The notes under the pieces were generated by a model. That model worked only from the letters and a program-made list of their open reading frames with translations. It did not search any database and had not been told where the DNA came from. Positions 12,215 to 22,100 of a stretch of 64,000 nt of DNA are shown here, in pieces. This stretch comes from Raphanus sativus. Taxonomy: Eukaryota > Streptophyta > Magnoliopsida > Brassicales > Brassicaceae. The stretch is taken from assembly GCF_000801105.2 (NCBI RefSeq), contig NC_079514.1:5766001-5830000 (forward strand), given 5' to 3'. Each line of letters opens with the position of its first letter. Within the stretch, counting starts at the first letter, position 1. The position numbers and the translations under genes were made by a program.

Positions 12215-12278
12215 CTTGGTGACCAAGTTCTACAAAACTTGGTGACCAAGTTCTACAAAAATAAACTTGGTGACCAAG
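12215..12278. promoter_or_regulatory. Three palindromic CTTGGTGACCAAG boxes upstream of the TFIIF-alpha-like gene
   Basis: The 13-mer CTTGGTGACCAAG, a perfect palindrome around a central G, occurs at 12215-12227, 12238-12250 and 12266-12278. It is followed in the first two copies by TTCTACAAAA. The cluster lies about 85-150 bases upstream of a TATA-like TATAAATA (12364-12371) and 150-215 bases upstream of the ATG at 12432. Palindromic symmetry and repetition suggest sites for a dimeric DNA-binding protein; which one is unknown. Confidence 0.5.
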
Positions 12279-12431
12279 TTGGATATCTATTTAATTATGT
12301 TTTTAATTAAAAAAGAAAAACAGAAAATAAATAAAAAAAAGAGAAAGCGAAGAAACTCGCTGCTATAAATAATTTGGTCTACAATTCTCAGAGTCTGCCA
12401 CTAAACAAAGAAAATAAACTACAAATTTGCG

Positions 12432-13701
12432 ATGGAACTTAAAAGCAAATGTGAAGTATGTGGTTTCGAGAAGAAGAAGCTCTTCCAGAATGTATGCAAG
12501 CATCTCACCTTGTGCTTGGATTGCGGTCGTACCATGGCTTTGAACAAGGCCACGTGTACAGTTTGTGAAGTTCTATACACTAAGCTGATCCGGGTGTGTT
12601 TCTTTATAGAGTCTTTGGTCTTTATAGATTTTTTTTTATTTTTAAATCTTGTTTAGTAATGGATAATACTTTTTTGCAGGAGATGAACGTCCGTCCTGCA
12701 AGGGAAGATGAGCCGAAGGAGATGATTCTTACCTCATACCCACGTGGCGCTCCAGAGGCTGGGGTCAAACTTTTTTGGAAAAAAGATTTGACATGTAAGG
12801 GAAAGGCAGTCTGCTCAGGTGGCGGAATGGGAGCGTGTGAAGGTGAGGGAGTGGGACCGTGTGAAGGTGGCGGAAAAGGAAAGGAAGTATGTACTCTCGA
12901 AAACGAATCCGGTGATGTGCGCTTCGACGGTAGTTTAAAAAGGCCAGAATCAACTTACTATGCTCTAATCGCCGAGAAAGGGGAGTTTGTGGCCGTTCCG
13001 GTGACCTATTGGTATGTACTTTTCTGATTATGCTAATCTTTGGGAATTGGTGATTACCTTAAACCGATTCTAACCGTTTTTACGTTCAAAACCAAGTCAC
13101 GTCAGACAAAATTGATTATGGTAGTGGTCGTCGTGTCATGTTCTTCCATCTGCTTTGTTTAAAACAAACTTTTTCACCGTAAAACAAACTAGTTCACCGA
13201 GTTTTTTTTTCCTGTAATGATTTTCTTTAAAACCGACTCGAACCAGATTTAAAAAGAAATTAATTATGGTAGTGGTCGTCGTGTCGTCTGCGTCATGTTT
13301 CTCGATTATTTTTACTTATAGGTACGAGATGACTAAAGTCGTCGCAGTCCCAGAGGAAAGGCAACTCACACTCGAACAGGCCGAGGAGAGGATGGAAGCA
13401 CGTCGCAGGGCTCAAGAAAGAACTGAAAAAAGGATGCTTAAGCTTATCGGGGAATCTTCCAAGAGCAATGAGGAAGGTCCAAACAGTAGATTCTTTCTCT
13501 TATCTTTTGTCTATATAAAATTTTAACAGCTTTGTGTATGTGGTCTGAGGTTGACTCCTTTTTATGTTTTTTCTTTTCTTAGGTTCTGATGAAAACAAGT
13601 CCACTGATGAAGAATCTCTAGATATGGAAGCTGAGAAGAGCACTGATGAAGAAACCGGTGATGGTGAAGAAGGTGGTACTACGCCAAATCCCTATATGTG
13701 A
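12432..13701 (+). CDS. Short TFIIF-alpha (RAP74)-like protein
   Basis: Exons 12432-12593, 12680-13011, 13322-13485 and 13583-13701 join in frame to 258 aa ending TTPNPYM. The N-terminus has a four-cysteine zinc ribbon (CEVCG..CKHLTLCLDCGRTMALNK..CTVC) followed by TKLIREMNVR, the arrangement that opens plant TFIIF-alpha. VPVTYWY and LTLEQAEERMEARRR match the end of the TFIIF-alpha/beta dimerisation region. Full plant RAP74 is about 540 aa; this protein stops after an acidic Ser/Asp/Glu tail and lacks the C-terminal winged helix that contacts polymerase and FCP1. The middle holds a Gly/Cys/Glu repeat (GMGACEGEGVGPCEGGGKGK, ~residues 93-112). The start has a good context behind a TATA box. It might bind TFIIF-beta without polymerase; this is inference. 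A broken relative lies at 49899-50290. Confidence 0.75.
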
Positions 13702-14139
13702 AGGAAATTGGTGAGCTAGGAAGGATGGCAAATAATTAAATAGTAAATAAGAAACGGTAGAAGATTTTGGGAAGAGAGATAAAATCTCTTTCTTGTTTCT
13801 CTGTTCTAAGAGTTTTAAAACCATTTTCGGAGTATCTAGTGTTCCTTTACTAAACTCAAAAAAGTCTTATGATATTGCTTGTTTAAGTGTTCTGGAATTG
13901 AATCGAACCTTGTTTAACGTCTGTTTGCTTGTTTAATATTTTGCTTGTTTAAAGAGTGTTCCTAAATTAAATCGGATCTAGTTTAATGTTTGTTTGCTTG
14001 TTTAAGTGTTCCTAAAACTAAACCGAACCTAGTTTAATGTCGTCTTCTTATTTAACGATTCTAAAAAAACACAAATCGTTAGCCTAAAAGGAAAAGCACA
14101 CTACATTTCGGTAAGCCCAATAAAGAAAACTATTAAACG
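13702..14139. repeat. 3' flank with degenerate tandem repeat
   Basis: Between about 13876 and 14045 a unit of 52-66 bases is repeated three times, each carrying GCTTGTTTAA ... GTGTTC ... AA(T/C)CG(A/G)(A/T)CCT(A/T)GTTTAA. The repeats are imperfect and non-coding, and probably lie in or just beyond the 3' UTR of the TFIIF-alpha-like gene. Nothing else was recognised in this stretch. Confidence 0.55.
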
Positions 14140-15180
14140 ATGCATTGTTTAGTTTGGTTCAAGAATATAGGAAAGAAGAAAAACCTTATCCTCTCGAGAA
14201 AAAGTAAGAAGAGAGCGGTCCCTGTCTATTTGCCGACGATCTCCCTCCGTGGTGGGCCGTGCTCCTCACCGCCGCTACGTGAGGGAGGCTCTTCTCCGAT
14301 ACTTTCTCAGGCAATTCGTACCTGCCTCCTGGGTTGTCTCGTAACATTGGTTTGGGTCAGTTTTTCTGTCTCAGATCTACAACAAGAGATTCGCTTGCCA
14401 AAGGTGGAGGTGTTTCATTGTTTCGTAGGAGTTGGAATCTTGCGTCGTCAAGTTCTCAGGGTCTTGGAGTCTTTTTGTGGTTTTGAATCCATGTTTGTTC
14501 GTGTCCTTTAAATCTCCGACGATTGGGTGAGTCTCTCTACACTTGAGGTGGTAGCCGGTGCTTACTCGTTTTGATTCTCTTGGCTCCCTTTGTGTTTTCT
14601 GCTTGTCTGAGTTCATGGCTTTGAGGAGTGCTTCCAGTTCCTTTGCTTAGTTTCAGATGAAGTGTTGGTTCGGTTCAGTGATGTGTCTGGCGCCATATGT
14701 CATCGTTTCTGCAGAGTGTTAATTTCGTTGCTTCGACTGGGTGTATGTGTGTGCACGTTCTCGTCCCGAGTTTGGATGCTATCCTCAATTTGCTTGTTCA
14801 CGTTGTGGCTCTCTTTTATTGGTATTCTTCCTGTGTGGAGTTGTCTGGCCTTTGTTCTTCAACGGTGAAGCAGGGTTTGATTTGAGGCATGTACCTTAAT
14901 ATGGAGTTAACCATTGAATTTGTTAGTGCACATAAACATGATTAAATGTGGTTGATATTTAACAAACCTGAATCGATGAAGGTGGAAGTTTTTTGAATCA
15001 CAACTTGGAGAAACCAATGAAAAAAAGAAAGATGAGTTAGAAAAAAGAAGAGAAGGATGAGTTTTGATTTGGAAGAGAATAGTGAAGTAAACAATATATT
15101 TAGATTGATGCTAGAGAATTAGAGGAATTAGAGGCGTATTTATAATAGGAGGAAGAAGATGATGAAAACTAGTGACGGCA
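14140..15180. other. Unassigned GC-richer block
   Basis: 14200-14900 is distinctly richer in G+C than its surroundings and has several overlapping short frames (14140-14511, 14662-14868), none with a protein family I recognise and none with a convincing splice pattern. It has the look of a LINE 5' region or a processed leader sequence, but I cannot identify it. 14900-15180 is ordinary AT-rich DNA. Confidence 0.35.
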
Positions 15181-15189
15181 ATTAGGTTT

Positions 15190-15450
15190 TAATTTGTGTA
15201 TTTTCCTCTTTAGTTTATTTCATTAGAGAATTTATTGATGTTATCGTTAGTTTCCTTTTTTTTTCTGATGTCTTTAATAAAGAGAAAAAGACATATGCCA
15301 AGGTTTGAACCCAGCCTGTGACCCACAAATTTTTAAGTCTGCACTGACTCCTAACCGCTACACCAAGGGTATGTCTACAAACTTGCGGCCGAAACTTGTT
15401 TATATATCGGCCGGACGCCAATGCTTCTACCGCTACACCAAGGACTCTTC
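15190..15450 (-). mobile_element. tRNA-derived SINE with duplicated head
   Basis: On the minus strand, TTGGTGTAGCGGTTAGGAGT (A-box, about 15349-15368) is followed about 40 bases later by GGGTTCAAACC (B-box, 15302-15312), the split RNA polymerase III promoter of a tRNA-derived SINE. A second A-box-like head, CTTGGTGTAGCGGTAGAAGC, lies at about 15425-15444 without its own B-box, so one SINE head is stacked on another. No tRNA cloverleaf closes, so this is not a working tRNA gene. Confidence 0.7.
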
Positions 15451-16383
15451 TTCCTTCCAGTATCTGTATTAGACATGTATTCTTCGTTTGAATGAATCAT
15501 TATTATACCATTGTGAAAATAAATTATAAAAGACGATGCATTGTTTGTCCAATTATCCTCTTCAACAAATAATCTTATATCTTGGACTTTTAGTAAACTT
15601 GAGATTGAACAGAAACAAAGCTCTCACGAGGAAGACGATGAAGTCTCGAGAGGATTTGGAAATGAATATTATTTCTGTTAATTGTAAATGTTGATCCACA
15701 ACTAAACCATCCGGTACAAACCGGTTAACTAAACCATAATCTAATGCATAAAGCACATCATGATACTAATATGGACAGCACTTAACCCAAAATACTAACA
15801 TCTCAGAATCGACGCTCGACGCTTCAACTTCGTCTTCCTCGATTGTGTGAATTTGCAAACGTTTTCACTCTCACTGCCTGGTAAAAAGTTATACATTATA
15901 ACCATTAGTTTTAGTCTTGGTATTAGTTAATGGGCTCTTCAAATTGTTGACAAAAAAAATGGGCTCTTCGAATTACATTCATCCAGAAAACTGACAATTC
16001 TTTCTAAAATAATGAATTATTGAATAATTAATTTACTTTTTGTGACAAAAAAGAATAATTTATAAATAAGAAAAAACTCTCAATATCCCTAGGCTCTCTC
16101 TCTCTCTCTCGGTCCAACTCCCGCCCCCCTCCTTGGTTAGTTTTCTGCTCCAATCTGTTTTCTTCGGATCCCAAATCTGTCAGGTCCGATCTATTTGGTG
16201 TTTGCAAATAATATATTTTTCGTTGTATCAAAAGTTTGATGGTATGAATTGAATTGTAGTTTTCTCTCTGTAATGAATTATTTCTTTGGATTGCATCTGA
16301 TTTTAGCTGCTGGGGTTTTTCCAAATTGCTTAGATTTAATTAAATTTCTTCCCTTTTGATTCATAACTTGTTTAGGGTTTGCA
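15451..16383. other. Upstream region of the F-box gene
   Basis: No coding frame is supported. A CT-dinucleotide run at 16094-16111 is the kind of pyrimidine patch common in plant core promoters and leaders, and TAG-poor leader sequence follows to the ATG at 16384. An intron in the leader is possible but cannot be shown. Confidence 0.5.
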
Positions 16384-17849
16384 ATGGATAGATTCAACGG
16401 TCTAGCAGACGAGATAATATGTCACATTCTGTCTTTCCTACCCATAGAAGAGGCTGCTTTAACATCTGTCCTCTCAAAGCGTTGGCGTAACCTGTTTGCC
16501 TTCAGACCAAATCTTCAGCTAGACGATCACGGAGTGGTCGATGCTGCAGGAATAGACAGTTTCATCGGTTTTGTGGATAATGTATTGTCTGTGTCAGGCA
16601 GTTTCCCAATGAGGAACATCTCCATAACATGTCGAAACAGCATCGATGCCGACACGGGTCCTGTCACCCGCTGGATGAGTGAAGCGGTGAAACACGGTGT
16701 GGCGAATCTTGATATAGACGTAATCGCTCCTGGTGATGTGAGCTTGGTGCCTCTCGAGATCTTCACTTGCAAGACATTGGTTCACTTAAGACTAACACAA
16801 GGGTTTGAGGCAATGATCCCTGAGGATGTATCTCTTCCATCGCTCAAGACTCTCTATCTCGGCCGGGTTTATTTTTACAACAGCCGTTACTGTGTTTTGG
16901 GAAAGCTTCTTTCTGCGTGCCCTGTCCTTGAGGAACTGACCGTTCTTGGTGGGTACTGGCAGGATCTAAAATGTCCCCGCAATGTTTCCTCTTCGACCCT
17001 TAAGAAACTCACCATGAAGTGTACTGACTGTTTTGAATACTGGGACATAAATTTGGATACTCCCAGTCTTGTCTACTTGGAATACTCGGACTTACCTCCA
17101 AAAAAGTATCCAACTTTGAATCTCCCGTCCCTTGTCGAAGCTAAGCTTGATCTCCATTCTGGAGGAGGTCAAGGGAATCCAACAAATCTTATCAAGGGGT
17201 TAAGAAATGTTGAGATCTTGGAGATTTTAACTATTCGTGATACTGGGATGGTAATCAATGATCTCTTCTTTTTTTTTTTGCGTCCAGGTTAAGGTTTTAG
17301 TTGATGAGCATTGATTATTTTTTTTGTTTTGTCAGGCACTATGTACATGGCGTGAAGCAGTTCCAGTGTTCATCAACCTCTCTCGCTTAATTATTACAGT
17401 TGACTACCCAAGCTACAATTGGGAGTTTCTGCCGCTACTTTTGAACAAGTCTCCACATCTACAGACTCTTGTCATCAAGGTAACAAAGTACCCCCAAAAC
17501 CACAACTTGAAAGTTCATTGGGACAAGCTCTAAATCTCTAATCTTGTTTTAGGGTCCACTGCACGCTGATAATGTTGAACGTGAGTATGGGTTTTCACCT
17601 GTGAGAGTACTCAAGATAACTGAGTATGGAGGAGAGGTTGGAGAGTTTGAGCAAATGAAGCTTTTCTTTGAGAAACTGCCATGTCTTGAGCTTGTCAAAG
17701 TTTGTGCTTATGCAATAACCGACAAGGAAAAGTCTAGGATCACCAGTGATCTACTAATGCTTCCTAGATTGTCCATGTGCAAGGTCCAGATCAAGTTTTG
17801 TGAGGAAGCAAGACCCCAATTGAATACTGGGAGCAGGCTATTAAGTTAA
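16384..17849 (+). CDS. F-box/FBD/LRR-repeat protein
   Basis: Exons 16384-17250, 17336-17479 and 17553-17849 join in phase to 435 aa. Residues 1-45 form the F-box ([20 protein letters not shown]...[12 protein letters not shown]), which docks on SKP1/ASK proteins of SCF ubiquitin ligases. The middle is leucine-rich with irregular repeats ([39 protein letters not shown]). The C-terminus is an FBD domain ([34 protein letters not shown]). Length is typical for this large, fast-evolving crucifer family, whose substrates are mostly unknown. It reads as intact. Its last exon is the source of FBD-tail duplicates at 18340-18500 and 560-650. It may correspond to the F-box gene at At4g22280, but I cannot confirm orthology. 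Confidence 0.88.
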
Positions 17850-18690
17850 TGAATGAAGTTATGTAAACTCTGATAAGTCGGTTTCTGTGCACAATTGCTC
17901 TGTTTTCTATTGTGTGGACGTGAATTAGAAGACAAATACTCTTAGTATATGTCAACAATGTACTCATAATCTTATTTAAAGTGAATCGTTATCTATGTAT
18001 GTTTCCTCCACGATAGTGTTAATTTTAAAAAATATGAGAGTGGTCTCTTTATTGACTCTTCTCTGTTTTGATCACAAATACATGCCAGTTTCTTTTAACA
18101 ACTCACCTTAGAGTTTCGGGTGAAGTGTGTTGACATAACACCAGGAGCTAACGCGTTCACTTTTGTTGTCTGGGGCCATCCCAGCAACACGTTCCTTTAC
18201 AACAAAAAAGTGGACATGTGAGTCAGAAATGTTACAACCATTGTTTTGAGTGAAAAGGAGAGATTATATCTTAGTCTAGACAGTCATGACACATTGACAC
18301 CTTGATTAGTCCGACAAGAGCTGTTTTCCTTGAGAAACTATTGAGCTTGTATAAGTTCGTGTTTATGCAATAACCCACAAGGAAAAGTCTCGGATCACCA
18401 GTGATCTACTAATGCTCCCTAGATCGTCGTCCATGTGCAAGCTCCAGTTCAAGTTTTGTGAGAAAGTGAGATCCAAATTGAAATCGGCGAGGAAACTATT
18501 GAATTGATGCTTGAAATAATTAAACTCTGATTAAACTCTATGAGCAAGAAATAGCTTTACAAGTTTTATAGATGACTAACGTCTAGGAAGATAATTTGGG
18601 GCTTATGCTAAAAAATTATTGATTTATTTTATACATATTTGGGGCTCTATTTTATACATATTTTACGTTTATTTTATACTTATTTATATA
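17850..18690 (+). repeat. Duplicated FBD tail between the F-box gene and IleRS copy 2
   Basis: 18340-18500 is a second, non-coding version of the FBD end found in the real last exon (17690-17840). It contains the GATCACCAGTGATCTACTAA block and a 3-base insertion (GTCGTC for GTC). 17980-18330 corresponds to positions 20-530. So the F-box 3' end was tandemly duplicated here, and the copy then travelled with the IleRS unit. No frame is maintained. Confidence 0.7.
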
Positions 18691-19002
18691 AAATATTTAA
18701 TTCCATATGAAAGCTTGTTTAAGTTTTAGTGAATGTAATTTTTTTATTTATGAAATTATTTTGTAAAATCTAAACATGGAAATAATAGTTATAATTATTT
18801 TTTATTTTTTTCATAAATTATCTGAGTGTTTATTCAATTATTTTATTTATCAAATGATTTTTTTCTAAGAAGATTAATAAAAGTTGTTAAAATGTAGTTA
18901 TAGTTTTCATTAAACATTAATGATATTTTTTTTTTGTTTGTGATAGATAATACATGACTAAATGTTAGGTGAATTAAATACAATATTTGTTTTAATAAAA
19001 AT
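18691..19002 (+). repeat. Upstream arm of inverted repeat, with empty Helitron site
   Basis: 18690-18950 is the inverted counterpart of 48956-49228 but with many substitutions and small indels. 18951-19002 pairs with the DNA just left of the Helitron in copy 4. The junction 18950/18951 (GATAGATAA|TACATGAC) is the unoccupied A/T target of the Helitron at 47050-48955. Confidence 0.85.
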
Positions 19003-19058
19003 ATACATTTCCAATATTTGCCAGAAATGGAAACGGAAAACACTTGATCCCCAAGCCA

Positions 19059-19066
19059 TATATATA
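19059..19066 (+). promoter_or_regulatory. TATA element of IleRS copy 2
   Basis: TATATATA lies 93 bases upstream of the ATG. The same element is preserved in copy 4 (46936-46943, minus strand), and a longer TATATATATATA occurs at 40515-40526 in copy 3. Copy 1 has lost this region to a foreign leader. Confidence 0.5.
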
Positions 19067-19158
19067 GTAAGACAAACACTAATCTCGGCACAAAATCAGA
19101 TTTGGTGCCGCCTAGTAAACCCTATTTCCTCTCTGTCTCATTTCTCTGCCGCTAAGCC

Positions 19159-22100
19159 ATGGAAGAAGTGGGAGAAGGGAAGGATTTCTCATTTCCTCGC
19201 GAGGAAGAGAAAGTCCTCTCCTTCTGGACTCAGATCGACGCGTTCAAGACGCAGCTGAAACGAACGGAGCATCTCCCAGAGTTCATCTTCTACGACGGTC
19301 CTCCTTTCGCCACCGGTCTCCCTCACTACGGCCACATCCTCGCCGGCACCATCAAGGACATCGTCACCCGCTACCAGACCATGACCGGGCACCACGTGAC
19401 GCGTCGCTTCGGGTGGGACTGCCACGGCCTCCCCATCGAGACCGAGATTGAAAAGAAGCTCGGTATTACGAGGAGAGCCCAAGTGCTTGAGATGGGGATT
19501 GATAAGTACAACGAAGAGTGTAGGAGCATTGTGACTAGCTTTGTGGAGGAGTGGGAGAAGGTGATCACCAGGAGCGGGCGTTGGATTGATTTCAAGAACG
19601 ACTACAAGACCATGGATCTGGACTTTATGGAGAGTGTGTGGTGGGTGTTCGCTCAGCTTTTTGATAAGAATCTTGTCTACAAAGGCTTCAAGGTTATGCC
19701 TTTTAGTACTGGTCTCAAGACACCACTATCTAATTCCGAAGCTAAGTACAACTGCAAGGAGGTTTCTGATCCTGATGCTATGGTGACGTTCCCTGTTATT
19801 GGCGATGAAGATAACGCTGCTTTTGTGGCATGGACTACTACTCCGTGGAATCTTCCTTGCAATCTTGCTTTGTGTGTCAATGCCAAGTTTGTTTACGTCA
19901 AGGTTCGTAACAAGCACAATGGGAGAGTCTACATCGTTGCTAAATCTCGCCTTTCGGCTCTTCCCGCTAATGCTGATGCCAAGAAATCAAACCGTAAAGA
20001 CAAAGGTGCTGCGGCTGATTCTTATGAAGTTTTGGACACATTTGATGGAGCTTCTCTGGTCGGGAAGAAGTACGAGCCTCTGTTCGATTACTTCAGTGAT
20101 TTCTCAAGCGTGGCCTTTCGAGTTGTAGCAGATAATTATGTCAAGGATGACAGTGGTACTGGCATCGTCCACTTGGCTCCCGCCTTTGGTGAAGATGACT
20201 ACCGTGTTTGTCTTGAGAACAACATCATTGAAAAGGTTGGTTAGGTTTCGACTACACTCTCCTTATCAATCCCTGGAATAGAAAAGTTGATATTTGTATG
20301 TTTAAGGACCCATCATGCTAGTCTGAACTCCCTTTATCTCATAATGTACTCTCTTTCAGGGTGAGGGTCTAGTCGTGGCTGTTGATGAAGATGGGTTGTT
20401 TACTGAGAGAATTACCCATTTCTTTGGCCACTATGTCAGAGATGCAGAGAAAGATGTAATTGAAGCCGTGAAGGTAGAGTATTAATTAATGTGCATTATT
20501 GGACGGACCATCCATTGGATTATTATTTTTATTGTTAAATAATTTTTATTCATTGTTATCTCAGGCCAAAGGCAGACTTGTCAAAACTGGGAGCTTTACT
20601 CACTCAAATCCATTTTGCTATCGAACAGACACTCCTCTCATAAATAGAGCCGGTCCCGCTTGGTATGCTTTTTGCAGTTAGTTAATCCAAACTATTTTAG
20701 GATATCTTGATTCTGTGAAGCTGCTTGTTGGATTCTTATGCGCGATGAGGTTTGTTTGTGTTTGACCTGTCAGGTTTGTGCGGGTGGACGAGCAGTTGAA
20801 GGAACAGTTGTTAAAAAACAATGATCAGACATACTGGGTACCTGATTATGTGAAGGTCAGTGGAAGAAGGATCAAATACTCTATATAATATACATTACAT
20901 GTGTAGCAGTTTTTGAGTTAATGACATTAATAAATTTATTCTTGATTGACCTGCCCAAACTCAGGATAAACGCTTTCACAATTGGCTTGAAAACGCAAGG
21001 GATTGGTGCGTTAGCCGAAGTAGGTTTTGGGGCACGCCTCTACCAATATGGATCAGTGATGATGGTGAGGAAGTTGTTGTCATGGATTCTGTCGACAAGC
21101 TTGAGAAGCTCTCCGGTGTCAAGGTCTCTTATCTTTTGTTTTGTTTTGTTTGTCATATCTTTCTCCTGCAACTACTTTTTGTCAAAAAAAAAAAGCTCAT
21201 TTTGTCTTTCTGGTGAAGCAGGTCTTTGATCTACATCGTCACCATATTGATCAAATTACAATCCCATCTAGTCGTGGGCCTGAGTATGGTGTGCTCCGTC
21301 GTGTAGAAGACGTAAGATGGATCCCCCTGCTCTCTCATTTAATCTATAATACTTGGTTATCTCACACTTATGCTTATTATTACCTTTTCAGGTTTTTGAT
21401 TGCTGGTTTGAGAGTGGGTCAATGCCGTACGCGTACATCCATTATCCTTTTGAAAACAAGGAGCTCTTTGAGAAGAACTTCCCTGGTCATTTTGTGGCTG
21501 AAGGGATTGATCAAACTCGTGGATGGTATGTTAAAATCATCCCTCATCTAGATCGTAACTATCCTCAATGAATGTTACTTAAAATCAAGTAATGAGTCGA
21601 GGCTAATGGAAGGTGTTATTATAAGTATAAAGCAAATGTGATTTTAGAAAAAGACTTATTACATTTTTTTTTCTGCTAAGCAGGCAATTAATTAATAGAA
21701 TCTAAACTGCTGGTTTGGCATATACAGGTTTTATCATCTTTTGTTGCTGTCGACTGCACTATTTGGAAAGCCAGCATTTCGAAATCTGATTTGCAATGGT
21801 CTTGTGCTTGCTGAGGATGGAAAGAAGATGAGTAAGAGTGAAAAGAATTATCCGCCTCCTACGGAAGTCATAGATGAGTATGGAGCTGTAAGTTTTCCCT
21901 GTAATATATGCTTTTATGTTGTTTTTCTTTTTGCGTCATTAATTAGTAACTTCACGTGTACGGCTGAACGCTGACAGGATGCTTTGCGATTGTACCTCAT
22001 AAACTCTCCAATCGTACGCGCTGAGTCACTACGCTTCAAAAAGGAAGGAGTACTCGGTGTTGTGAGTTCTCTTGGTTGTTAATTTTTTATTGCCTGCTTA

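Noticed and set aside
15300..15370. A tRNA gene on the minus strand
   Set aside because: A- and B-boxes are present, but acceptor and anticodon stems do not close; it is a SINE head.
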